From the NCBI GenBank assembly GCA_934717185.1, contig CAKUYQ010000006.1:46537-110536 (forward strand): a DNA stretch of 64,000 nucleotides, in the 5' to 3' direction. Numbering within the stretch: the first letter of the stretch is position 1; each line of letters begins with the position of its first letter. Below the pieces are notes generated by a model. It was not told where the DNA came from. It saw nothing but the letters and a program-made list of their open reading frames with translations, and made no database searches. Shown one piece after another: positions 44,750 through 53,215 of the stretch. Both the position numbers and the translations under genes were made by a program. This stretch comes from an uncultured Bacteroidales bacterium. Lineage in GTDB: Bacteria > Bacteroidota > Bacteroidia > Bacteroidales > UBA932.

Positions 44750-46162
44750 ATGAATGAAGACCCTCACATAATTGTATGGAATAATTGTTTGGATTTCTTT
44801 AAAGATGTCCTTCCTCCGCAAGTTTTTACAACATGGTTCAAGCCAATAAAACCTGTAAAACTTGTAGAGAACACATTGACCATTGAGGTGCCTTCAGACT
44901 ACTTTAGAGAATATTTGGAGGAAAAATTCTTAGGTTATCTGCAAAAGGCCCTAAAACGCTTTATAGGCAGTAACGCAAGATTGATCTACCGCATAAATGT
45001 TACCAAAGAGGAGTCTGTAACATATCCATCTGAGGACAACAGGACTGTAACAAACAAAGAGGTTCCGTATCCTACCCGGAACGGCAACGATATTAATCCG
45101 TTTGTGATTCCCGGGTTGAAGCAGTTGAAGATTGATCCACAACTTAACCCCAAATATACATTTGAAAATTTCATTGAAGGTGAGTGCAACAGATTGGCAA
45201 GAACTGCAGGTATAACCATATCCCAATCTCCGGGTAACAATACTTTCAATCCTCTCTTTATATATGGAGGTCCGGGATTGGGAAAGACACATTTAGCCCA
45301 AGCCATAGGTATAGCCATAAAGGAGAAATTCCCGGAAAAGATTGTTCTGTATGTAAGTGCCAACCGCTTTATGACACAGTTCATAGATGCGGTTAATGTA
45401 AAAAACAAGATGACAGACTTCCTTCATTTTTACCAGTTGATGGATGTACTTATCTTGGACGATGTACATGAATTTGTAAAGAAAGAGAAGACCCAGAACG
45501 CCTTTTTCCATATATTCAATCATCTTCACCAATCAGGAAAGCAGTTGATCCTTACTTCAGACAGGCCGCCCGTTGAGATGGTTGGATTGGAGCAGCGTCT
45601 GTTATCGAGGTTCAAATGGGGATTGTCGGCAGAGCTTACTGCTCCATCTTACGAAACAAGACTTGCCATACTTAAGGCCAAGAGTTTTAAAGACGGCATA
45701 GAGCTTCCTAATGATGTACTTGAATATATGGCTGCAAACATTACAGGAAACATAAGGGAGTTGGAGGGTTCTTTAATATCTCTTATTGCTCACGCCACAC
45801 TAACAAAGGAGAGGATAACTTTAGATCTTGCAAAAAGGGTTATAGAAAAGATAGTGACGCCCGGAACAAAGGAGATCTCTTTAGACAAGATAGAGAGTAC
45901 CGTATGCGACTATTTTGGAATCAACAGCGATGCCCTTCTGTCAAAGACAAGGAGAAGAGAGATTGTCCAGGCAAGACAGATTGCCATGTACCTTGGCAGA
46001 AACCTTACGAACATCTCATTGGCATCCATTGGCAAACGCATTGGGAATAAGGATCATGCCACTGTATTACATGCTTGCAACACAGTTACCAATCTTATTG
46101 AGACAGACAGAAGTTTCAAACAGTACGTTACAGATATAGAAAGACAGCTGGAAACAGTATAA
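44750..46162 (+). CDS. dnaA: Chromosomal replication initiator DnaA
   Basis: 470 residues with all four domains: N-terminal DnaB/DiaA-binding domain (WNNCLDFFKDVLPPQVFTTWF, residues 9 on, shown in part), a linker (about 85-125), an AAA+ domain with Walker A GGPGLGKT (about 173-180) and Walker B LILDDVHEF (about 233-241), and a C-terminal DNA-binding domain with the signature GNKDHATVLHACNTV (about 431-445). It melts the replication origin. An SD-containing leader hairpin and two DnaA-box-like sites lie upstream. It is followed 12 bases later by pepD. Confidence 0.97.
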   Translation: MNEDPHIIVWNNCLDFFKDVLPPQVFTTWFKPIKPVKLVENTLTIEVPSDYFREYLEEKFLGYLQKALKRFIGSNARLIYRINVTKEESVTYPSEDNRTVTNKEVPYPTRNGNDINPFVIPGLKQLKIDPQLNPKYTFENFIEGECNRLARTAGITISQSPGNNTFNPLFIYGGPGLGKTHLAQAIGIAIKEKFPEKIVLYVSANRFMTQFIDAVNVKNKMTDFLHFYQLMDVLILDDVHEFVKKEKTQNAFFHIFNHLHQSGKQLILTSDRPPVEMVGLEQRLLSRFKWGLSAELTAPSYETRLAILKAKSFKDGIELPNDVLEYMAANITGNIRELEGSLISLIAHATLTKERITLDLAKRVIEKIVTPGTKEISLDKIESTVCDYFGINSDALLSKTRRREIVQARQIAMYLGRNLTNISLASIGKRIGNKDHATVLHACNTVTNLIETDRSFKQYVTDIERQLETV

Positions 46163-46174
46163 ACATATATAGCT

Positions 46175-47638
46175 ATGACTACAGAAGATATACTCTCTAT
46201 ATTTAAAGAGATTACAACAATTCCAAGAGAGAGCGGAAACGAAAAGCACATTATCGCTTATCTGCAGGATTTCGCAAAAAAACACAGTCTGCAGTGTAAA
46301 ACAGATAAGGCAGGAAACGTACTTATTGTAAAGGAGGCCGACAAAGGCAAAGAGAGCGTCCCAGCCATAATTCTCCAGAGCCATTCAGATATGGTATGCG
46401 AGAAAAATGCGGGCGTAGAGCATGATTTCACCAAAGATCCCATAAAATATGTAGAGGAGGAGGGATGGCTCATAGCAAAGGATACCACTCTTGGTGCCGA
46501 CTGCGGAATAGGTATGGCAGCGCAACTTGCATTGTTAATAGATAAAAGCATAAAGACAGGAAAATTGGAAGCTCTGTTCACAGTATCTGAGGAGACAGGA
46601 ATGGATGGCGCCTTTGCACTTGAGAAAGGTTTCTTTGAGGGTAAATATCTTATTAACTTGGACTCTGAGGATGAGGGTGAACTATTTATAGGTTGCGCAG
46701 GAGGAATAGATACTACTGCAAAGTTCCACTATGAGCAGGAACCGGTAATAAAAGAGTACTCCCGCTATATATTCAAGATCTGCGGAGCACAGGGGGGACA
46801 CAGTGGCGACGACATAGACAAAGGACGTGCAAATGCCATTAAGATACTTGCAAGATTTATCTACAGAGCATTGGACAAACACAGTGATATCCAATTATAT
46901 AGAATAGATGGCGGAAACAAGCGAAATGCCATTGCACGCGAGGCGTGGGTGGAGCTTGGCATAGATGGTTCTCACGAAAAATCTTTAAAGAATATATTCA
47001 AGGAGGTGATAAAAGAGGCCTCTAACGAATACCATATAACAGACCCTAATGTAACAGGTATCTGTACTCCGCTTCCAAACAAAACCACGGCTGAGCATCC
47101 ATATCCTAAATTTGCAATAGACGGCAACACTGCTGCTGCATTAATTTATGGATTATACGGCGCTCCACACGGAGTTCTTGGTATGAGTGCAGAGCTTAAA
47201 GGGCTTGTTGAAACATCTACCAACCTTGCCTCCGTAAAGATGGAGAAAGGCAATATAATAAGGATAGGTACAAGCCAGAGAAGTGCAATAAACAGCTGCA
47301 GAAAGGTTGCTGCAGAGCAGGTTGAGGCTGTTTTTGCATTGGCAGGTGCTGTGGTGACTCACGAGGGTGAGTATCCCGGATGGCAGCCAAACCTTGATTC
47401 ACAGATCCTAAAGATAACAAAAGCCGCATACGAAAAATTATTTAACACCGAGCCTGTCGTAAGAGCTATCCATGCAGGTTTGGAATGCGGGCTCTTCCTT
47501 AAGAAGTTTCCGGAATTGGATATGATATCGTTTGGTCCAACACTTAGAGGGGTACATGCTCCGGGGGAGAAATTGGAACTCGCAAGTGTAGACAAATTCA
47601 GAAAACTGCTTATAGAGGTGGTTGAAAATATACAATAA
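46175..47638 (+). CDS. pepD: Aminoacyl-histidine dipeptidase (peptidase D), M20 family
   Basis: 487 residues. M20 metal ligands appear in LQSHSDMVCEK (about 70-78), TLGADCGIG (about 109-117) and the catalytic SEETGMDGA (about 141-149); an insertion domain follows as in the di-zinc PepD/Xaa-His dipeptidases. It hydrolyses dipeptides, classically those with C-terminal histidine. It sits 12 bases after dnaA and ends at a rho-independent terminator, so it may share the dnaA transcript. Length fits the family. Confidence 0.92.
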   Translation: MTTEDILSIFKEITTIPRESGNEKHIIAYLQDFAKKHSLQCKTDKAGNVLIVKEADKGKESVPAIILQSHSDMVCEKNAGVEHDFTKDPIKYVEEEGWLIAKDTTLGADCGIGMAAQLALLIDKSIKTGKLEALFTVSEETGMDGAFALEKGFFEGKYLINLDSEDEGELFIGCAGGIDTTAKFHYEQEPVIKEYSRYIFKICGAQGGHSGDDIDKGRANAIKILARFIYRALDKHSDIQLYRIDGGNKRNAIAREAWVELGIDGSHEKSLKNIFKEVIKEASNEYHITDPNVTGICTPLPNKTTAEHPYPKFAIDGNTAAALIYGLYGAPHGVLGMSAELKGLVETSTNLASVKMEKGNIIRIGTSQRSAINSCRKVAAEQVEAVFALAGAVVTHEGEYPGWQPNLDSQILKITKAAYEKLFNTEPVVRAIHAGLECGLFLKKFPELDMISFGPTLRGVHAPGEKLELASVDKFRKLLIEVVENIQ

Positions 47639-47643
47639 TGAGA

Positions 47644-47669
47644 AAGTCGGTTCAATGCCGGCTTTTTTA
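47644..47669 (+). terminator. Terminator after pepD
   Basis: A six-base stem AGTCGG/CCGGCT (one G-U pair) with a seven-base loop is followed by six T. It separates pepD from rpe. Confidence 0.8.
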
Positions 47670-47707
47670 TTTATCTTTACATGCGAATAACATTTAAAAC
47701 ATATCAA

Positions 47708-48358
47708 ATGAAACAAAAATTAGTTGCTCCGTCTATGCTATCCGCCGATTTTGGCGAGCTTAACAGATGGATAGATATTATAAACGGTTCAAACGCCGAT
47801 ATTTTCCACTTGGATATTATGGATGGTATATTCGTACCAAATCTCTCGTACGGTTTCCCTGTAATTGATGCAATTGCAAAACGTGCAACAAAGACTTTGG
47901 AGGCACATCTTATGATTGTGGATCCCGACAGATATATAGAGAGGTTCGCAAAATTGGGCATCCACTGGTTAGCGGTACATTACGAGGCTTGCACTCATCT
48001 TCACAGAACTCTGCAGAACATTAGGGAGAACGGGATGAAAGCCGGAGTGGTGCTTAATCCGCATACGCCTGTTTCACTTTTGGAGGATATTATGCCCTAC
48101 ACAGATATAGTAGTGCTTATGTCTGTCAATCCCGGATTCGGCGGTCAGAAATTCATAGAGAATACCTATAGCAAACTTTCCCGCATGAATGAGATGAGAA
48201 ACAGACTGAATCCTGACTGTCTTATAGAGATAGACGGAGGGGTGAATGCAGATAATGCCGGCAAATTGTACGAACTTGGAGCAGACATTATGGTTGCAGG
48301 CAGTGCTGTGTTTGGGGCCAAGGATCCGTTGGCAGTAATTGATGCAATGAAAAGATAA
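47708..48358 (+). CDS. rpe: Ribulose-phosphate 3-epimerase
   Basis: 216 residues from the ATG at 47708; a longer frame (from 47681) would begin within the promoter region (TATCTTTA at 47672-47679). The TIM-barrel signature residues are visible: APSMLSADF (6-14), FHLDIMDGIFVPN (about 32-44), SVNPGFGGQKF (about 138-148) and EIDGGVN (about 176-182). It interconverts ribulose-5-phosphate and xylulose-5-phosphate in the pentose phosphate pathway. It is a single gene between two terminators. Confidence 0.95.
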   Translation: MKQKLVAPSMLSADFGELNRWIDIINGSNADIFHLDIMDGIFVPNLSYGFPVIDAIAKRATKTLEAHLMIVDPDRYIERFAKLGIHWLAVHYEACTHLHRTLQNIRENGMKAGVVLNPHTPVSLLEDIMPYTDIVVLMSVNPGFGGQKFIENTYSKLSRMNEMRNRLNPDCLIEIDGGVNADNAGKLYELGADIMVAGSAVFGAKDPLAVIDAMKR

Positions 48359-48383
48359 AAATTCCGGGATTTCCCGGAAATTT
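48357..48383. terminator. Bidirectional terminator between rpe and birA
   Basis: TTCCGGGA and TCCCGGAA form a near-perfect stem with A-rich and T-rich flanks on both sides, in the 28-base gap between the convergent genes. Confidence 0.85.
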
Positions 48384-48386
48384 TAT

Positions 48387-49193
48387 CTACAATACATATT
48401 TTATCTCTTTAAAGGCATAATGCTTTGTCTCTCCGCTCTCATGCTCCAACACTAAGTTGTACTGGTCATCTATGCCTATGATCCTTGCCTTGATTCTGTT
48501 TCCGCAGATAGTCTCAACAGGGCGGTTAAGATTTGATAGATCGTTAATCTCCTCATAATTATGCCATTCATCCTTTCTATAAAGGCGAGATTCAAATCTT
48601 TTTGCAAACATCTCCTTACCTCCATCTATGTTCATCAATGTGTACAGATCAAAAAAGCAGCTTAGAAGCTCTTCTAATGCACTATGTCTGTCAAACTCCT
48701 TTAAAGAGGTGTTGTTAGGAAGAATATTCATAACCTCCCTTAGAAGTGAAGTAGGATTTTTCAAAGATTGGTCAAACTCCAACTGGTTTAAATTTAGTCC
48801 TATCCCAATTATACTGGCTGACAAAGTGTCACTTCCCAAGATGTTCTCTATTAACATTCCGCATATTTTTCTGTCACCTACATAAATGTCATTTGGCCAT
48901 TTTATTTTAGCATCTATCCCTTTTGACTTTATGTAGTCTGCAACGGCAAGCGCAGATATCATTGATATGTAGTGTTGCTCTTGTGGTCTAAGCCGTATAT
49001 TCTTTAAAAGTATTGAGAATGTAAGGTTTAAAGCCTTTGTACTATGCCATTTGTTGCCTCTTTGCCCCTTTCCGGCCGTTTGGAAATCTGCAGACCAAAC
49101 GGAATCTTGGGCTACATTATATACGTTACGCAATGCCTCTGAATTTGTAGAGTCTATTGTATCTAACCAATTTATTGTAAGATTTCTTTTCAT
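48387..49193 (-). CDS. birA: Biotin--[acetyl-CoA-carboxylase] ligase
   Basis: 268 residues. The biotin/lipoate ligase core shows STNSEA (near 14-19), the GKGQRGNKWHS biotinyl-AMP loop (about 42-52), KWPNDIYVGDRKICGMLIE (about 99-117) and GIGLNLN (about 132-138). There is no N-terminal helix-turn-helix, so it is a monofunctional ligase and not a repressor. It biotinylates carrier proteins such as acetyl-CoA carboxylase BCCP. It is transcribed divergently from rsfS through overlapping promoters. Confidence 0.93.
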   Translation of the reverse strand: MKRNLTINWLDTIDSTNSEALRNVYNVAQDSVWSADFQTAGKGQRGNKWHSTKALNLTFSILLKNIRLRPQEQHYISMISALAVADYIKSKGIDAKIKWPNDIYVGDRKICGMLIENILGSDTLSASIIGIGLNLNQLEFDQSLKNPTSLLREVMNILPNNTSLKEFDRHSALEELLSCFFDLYTLMNIDGGKEMFAKRFESRLYRKDEWHNYEEINDLSNLNRPVETICGNRIKARIIGIDDQYNLVLEHESGETKHYAFKEIKYVL

Positions 49194-49219
49194 TCTGATT
49201 ATTGGCTAAAAATTTGCAG

Positions 49220-49241
49220 TATCTTTGTCCTTGCAAAAATA
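49220..49241. promoter_or_regulatory. Face-to-face -7 boxes for birA and rsfS
   Basis: TATCTTTG (49220-49227, plus, towards rsfS) and TATTTTTG read on the minus strand (49234-49241, towards birA) lie within 22 bases, so the two transcripts would overlap at their 5' ends. Confidence 0.55.
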
Positions 49242-49266
49242 GTATGAAAGTTTAAAAATAGGAAAA

Positions 49267-49668
49267 GTGACAATAAATTCTTCTGTAAAAATTAAACAAG
49301 AGCCCAATAAAGAGGCCGTAAGCGTTGAGAAAGAGATTGCTACAATAGCTGAAGCAATGTTAGATAAAAAAGCCAAAAATGTTTGTTCGTTAGACCTAAC
49401 CAAAATTGGAACCGCAATATGTGATTATTTTGTCATCTGCAACGCAGACTCTACAACATCTGTTTCTGCAATAGCAGACAATGTTGAGGACGAAATGATA
49501 AAAAAATGTGAGACAAAGGTTGTTAGAAAGCAGGGGCAGGAGAATGCTTTTTGGGTGATTTTAGACTATGGTAACATAGTTGTCCACATTTTTCAGACAG
49601 ACTACAGAGAGTTCTACAGATTGGAGGATCTCTGGGCAGACGCAATCAAAAAAGAGTACGAGGAATAA
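49267..49668 (+). CDS. rsfS: Ribosome silencing factor RsfS
   Basis: 133 residues, starting at GTG 49267. The Iojap/RsfS fold is recognisable from DLTKIGTAICDYFVICNADS (about 43-62), GQENAFWVILDYGNIVVHIF and the conserved YxLE end. The protein binds uL14 on the 50S subunit and blocks subunit joining in starvation. The N-terminal 20 residues are not typical and an internal start cannot be excluded. It is the first gene of rsfS-ftsH-cdsA-psd. Confidence 0.9.
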   Translation: MTINSSVKIKQEPNKEAVSVEKEIATIAEAMLDKKAKNVCSLDLTKIGTAICDYFVICNADSTTSVSAIADNVEDEMIKKCETKVVRKQGQENAFWVILDYGNIVVHIFQTDYREFYRLEDLWADAIKKEYEE

Positions 49669-49677
49669 TTTTATTTT

Positions 49678-51648
49678 ATGAACAAGAGCCCTAATCAGAA
49701 CAAAAAAATAAAACCGCCAAGATTTAATGTAATTTTTTGGATCTATATACCTCTGTTTGCCTTCCTTATCTATATGGGATATTTTGGAGGGTATCAGGGT
49801 GGTGATCCGCAGGAGACCGAGTGGTACAAGGTTAAGGACAATATGATCCCACAGGGGGATGTTGAGAGAATTACATACGTGGTAAACAAGGATATTGCTG
49901 AGGTTACAATTAAGAAAGACAGCTTAAAAAAATATGTTAATCTTTTTGGAGGCAAAGAGCCTAAATACAGCCCTCAGTTTGTATTTAATATAAAATCAGA
50001 CGAAGCGTTGGTAGAGGCGCGTGAAAGCCTGCCTGTTGAAAAGAGATTTGAAATTAAGACAGAGAAAAGGATAGATTATTTTGGAAATATAGTGAGCTGG
50101 CTTCTTTTTCCTGCTCTTATAGTCCTGTTGTGGTTTTTCCTTATAAAGAGGATGTCCAAAGGGATGGGCGGTGGAGCCGGCGGTGGAGGAATCTTTAACG
50201 TTGGAAAATCGCAGGCTAAGGTATTTGACAAGGATAACAATACAAAGGTAACCTTTAAGGATGTTGCAGGTTTGGAGGAGGCAAAGGTTGAGGTGATGGA
50301 GATTGTTGATTTCCTCAAAAATCCAAAGAAATATACCGCATTAGGTGGAAAGATTCCCAAGGGGGCACTGCTTGTAGGGCCTCCGGGTACAGGAAAGACA
50401 TTACTTGCCAAAGCCGTTGCAGGTGAGGCAAATGTTCCGTTTTTCTCCATATCCGGTTCTGACTTTGTTGAGATGTTTGTAGGTGTTGGAGCATCGAGGG
50501 TAAGAGATCTGTTCAAACAGGCAAAGGAGAAGGCTCCCTGCATTGTTTTTATCGACGAGATAGATGCCGTAGGACGTGCCAGAAGCAAAAACGGAGGGTT
50601 CTCATCAAACGATGAGAGGGAGAATACCCTTAACCAGCTTCTTACAGAGATGGATGGTTTTGGTACAAACAGCGGTGTTATTGTTCTTGCAGCGACCAAC
50701 CGTGCAGACATATTGGATAAGGCATTGATGCGTGCCGGCAGATTTGACAGACAGATAAATGTAGATCTGCCTGAGCTTAAGGAGCGCGAAGAGATATTCA
50801 AAGTGCATCTAAGCAAGTTGAAACTATCTCCGGATCTACAGACAGATTTTCTTGCAAAACAGACTCCCGGGTTTTCCGGTGCCGACATTGCAAATGTTTG
50901 TAATGAGGCTGCTCTTATGGCTGCAAGGAAGAACAAACAGTTTATTGAAAAGCAGGATTTCTTGGATGCAATAGACAGAATTGTAGGAGGTTTGGAGAAG
51001 AGAAGCAAGATAATATCTCCGCAGGAGAAGAGAACCATTGCATTCCATGAGGCCGGCCATGCAACTGTAAGTTGGATTCTGCCTAATGCAAACCCTCTTC
51101 TTAAAGTTACAATAATACCAAGAGGTAAGGCTTTAGGTGCGGCATGGTACATTCCGGAGGAGAGGCAACTTACAACCAAGGAGCAGATGATGGAGGAGAT
51201 GGCTGCCACAATGGGCGGACGAGTTGCAGAGGAGCTCATTAACGGAAAGATCTCTACCGGAGCACTATCTGACTTAGAGAAGATTACAAAGCAGGCGTAC
51301 GCAATGGTCACCTACTTTGGCATGAGCGAGAAGGTTGGAAACGTATCGTTTTATGATTCACAAGACAGCGGTTACAATTTCCAAAAACCTTATAGCGAGA
51401 AGACAGCCGAGTTGATAGATGCTGAGGTTAAAACACTTATAAACAACTCCCATGAAATGGCGCACAAGATATTGACCGAGCATTTTGACGGGTTTAACAA
51501 GCTTGCCAACCTGCTTTTAGAGAGAGAGGTGGTATTTCAGGAGGATTTGGTTAATATCTTTGGACCAAGGCAGGGTGCAGAAAAGCAGGATGGAAATGAA
51601 GCGAAGGATAAAGAAACTGCGCCGGAGAGCCTTAATAAAGAGGAATAA
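49678..51648 (+). CDS. ftsH: ATP-dependent zinc metalloprotease FtsH
   Basis: 656 residues: two N-terminal membrane helices (about 18-38 and 138-158) around a periplasmic domain, an AAA domain with Walker A GPPGTGKT (about 234-241), Walker B CIVFIDEIDAVG, SRH RAGRFDRQI, and an M41 protease domain with HEAGH (about 456-460). The Gly-rich linker GGGAGGGG after the second helix is typical. It extracts and degrades membrane and regulatory proteins, in E. coli including LpxC, which is relevant with lpxC in the same window. Its stop overlaps the cdsA start. Confidence 0.97.
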   Translation: MNKSPNQNKKIKPPRFNVIFWIYIPLFAFLIYMGYFGGYQGGDPQETEWYKVKDNMIPQGDVERITYVVNKDIAEVTIKKDSLKKYVNLFGGKEPKYSPQFVFNIKSDEALVEARESLPVEKRFEIKTEKRIDYFGNIVSWLLFPALIVLLWFFLIKRMSKGMGGGAGGGGIFNVGKSQAKVFDKDNNTKVTFKDVAGLEEAKVEVMEIVDFLKNPKKYTALGGKIPKGALLVGPPGTGKTLLAKAVAGEANVPFFSISGSDFVEMFVGVGASRVRDLFKQAKEKAPCIVFIDEIDAVGRARSKNGGFSSNDERENTLNQLLTEMDGFGTNSGVIVLAATNRADILDKALMRAGRFDRQINVDLPELKEREEIFKVHLSKLKLSPDLQTDFLAKQTPGFSGADIANVCNEAALMAARKNKQFIEKQDFLDAIDRIVGGLEKRSKIISPQEKRTIAFHEAGHATVSWILPNANPLLKVTIIPRGKALGAAWYIPEERQLTTKEQMMEEMAATMGGRVAEELINGKISTGALSDLEKITKQAYAMVTYFGMSEKVGNVSFYDSQDSGYNFQKPYSEKTAELIDAEVKTLINNSHEMAHKILTEHFDGFNKLANLLLEREVVFQEDLVNIFGPRQGAEKQDGNEAKDKETAPESLNKEE

Positions 51649-52517
51649 TGAATAATCTTACAAAAAGGAGCATTAGCGGGGTTGCCTTCATAATAATTAT
51701 GACAGGCGCTCTGCTTTTTAATGTGTGGTCATATTTAATCCTAATGACCATTATCATTATATTCTCCACTAAGGAGTACTTTAGCTTGAGCGGAATACAA
51801 AACTATCACAGGGTTACCATGATGCTCTCTCTAACTGCTTCACTATTCCTTTTCTACTGTTCTACCATGGTTGCAATAAGGGGGATAGACCTGCATTTTC
51901 TTCTCCTTACAATAATCCCGCTTATATTTATAATGGTCTCTGCATTGTATAACAGACAATACAACGTACATAAGGGTAGCGGAGCACAGAGGGAACCCAA
52001 CGGTTACGAGATGCTTCCGTGGGCATACTCTGCTTTCTTCTATACAGGTGTTCCATTTGCACTTACAACCTTGATAATAACGGATGGCAGTGGAAACTAC
52101 ACAGGCAAGGTTCTTTTGAGCATGTTTATTATTCTTTGGGCATGCGATGTAGGAGCCTACTGCTTGGGCTCTACTCTTGGAAAGAAAATCAACTATAAAC
52201 TGTTTCCGTCAATCTCCCCCAACAAGACCTGGACAGGATTTTTTGGGGCTGTAATATCTGCTATTACCGCAGGTTTGGTTGTTAAATTGTGCGGACTGTT
52301 GGAGATTAGCTACGTTCATATTATAGCAGTATCAATAATTATTACTATCTTTGGCGTTTTGGGAGATTTGGTTGAATCTCAACTGAAGCGAAATTTTGGT
52401 GTAAAGGATTCCGGAAACATTATGCCCGGGCATGGTGGCATGTTAGACAGATTTGACGGTGCATTATTAGCATTTCCGGTAGCTGTTTTATACCTGTATT
52501 TTTTTGTTAACATTTAA
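51648..52517 (+). CDS. cdsA: Phosphatidate cytidylyltransferase
   Basis: 289 residues with about seven membrane segments and the CDP-diglyceride synthetase signature near the C-terminus (NKTWTGFFGA, then DSGNIMPGHGGMLDRFDG at about 256-273). It makes CDP-diacylglycerol, the precursor of phosphatidylserine and phosphatidylglycerol, in the inner membrane. The start codon overlaps the ftsH stop by one base and psd follows ten bases after its stop, so phospholipid synthesis genes are coupled to ftsH. Confidence 0.95.
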   Translation: MNNLTKRSISGVAFIIIMTGALLFNVWSYLILMTIIIIFSTKEYFSLSGIQNYHRVTMMLSLTASLFLFYCSTMVAIRGIDLHFLLLTIIPLIFIMVSALYNRQYNVHKGSGAQREPNGYEMLPWAYSAFFYTGVPFALTTLIITDGSGNYTGKVLLSMFIILWACDVGAYCLGSTLGKKINYKLFPSISPNKTWTGFFGAVISAITAGLVVKLCGLLEISYVHIIAVSIIITIFGVLGDLVESQLKRNFGVKDSGNIMPGHGGMLDRFDGALLAFPVAVLYLYFFVNI

Positions 52518-52527
52518 TAGACAGACA

Positions 52528-53184
52528 ATGAAAATTCATAAGGAGGGATACGGCATAATAGCAACAACATTTGCAATATATTTTGTAATCTTAGGCATTG
52601 TTGTATTAATATCAGGCTGGCACTGTACATCCAAGACGGTATGTATCGTTGGTGCCATTCTCTCTCTTTTCATAACAAACTTTTTCCGTTGTCCAAAAAG
52701 AATCTCTGTAATAGACAAAGATTTGGTTGTTTCATCGTGTGACGGTAAAGTGGTTATAGTGCAGGAGGTTGACGAGAATGAGTACCTAAAGAGACGTTGC
52801 ATACAGGTATCTGTCTTTATGAGCATCTTCAACGTACATGTAAATTACTACCCCATAGGTGGCAAGGTTGTATATTTCAAACACCACCACGGGAACTATA
52901 TAGTTGCCAATCATCCTAAATCTTCCGAGAAAAACGAGAGGACAAGCATTGTTGTAAAAAACCACAAAGGGACAGACATTCTGTTCAGGCAGATTGCCGG
53001 TTACATTGCAAGAAGGATTGTTTGCTACGCCAAGGTCGGAGAGGATGTTAACCAGTGTTCTCAGGTAGGTTTCATAAAATTCGGTTCGAGAATGGATATT
53101 TTCCTGCCACTTGATACAGAGATAACAGTTAAAGTGGGCGACAAGGTGCGTGCCTGCCAGTCTGTTATTGCGAAACTCAAATAG
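52528..53184 (+). CDS. psd: Phosphatidylserine decarboxylase proenzyme
   Basis: 218 residues from the ATG at 52528 (a longer frame would begin inside cdsA). One or two N-terminal membrane helices are followed by the decarboxylase core, with the self-cleavage site in KFGSRMD (about 188-194), where the serine becomes the pyruvoyl group of the short alpha chain. This is the short, PsdB-like form usual in Bacteroidetes. It makes phosphatidylethanolamine. Last gene of the unit; it converges on the nucleotidase gene with a 31-base gap. Confidence 0.94.
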   Translation: MKIHKEGYGIIATTFAIYFVILGIVVLISGWHCTSKTVCIVGAILSLFITNFFRCPKRISVIDKDLVVSSCDGKVVIVQEVDENEYLKRRCIQVSVFMSIFNVHVNYYPIGGKVVYFKHHHGNYIVANHPKSSEKNERTSIVVKNHKGTDILFRQIAGYIARRIVCYAKVGEDVNQCSQVGFIKFGSRMDIFLPLDTEITVKVGDKVRACQSVIAKLK

Positions 53185-53215
53185 ACATTAAAATTGTCTC
53201 CTATCTTTCTATCTT

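Noticed and set aside
50076..51311. 411-codon minus-strand open frame opposite ftsH
   Set aside because: Antisense to ftsH, which has complete Walker, SRH and HEAGH motifs; long shadow frames are expected with this codon use.
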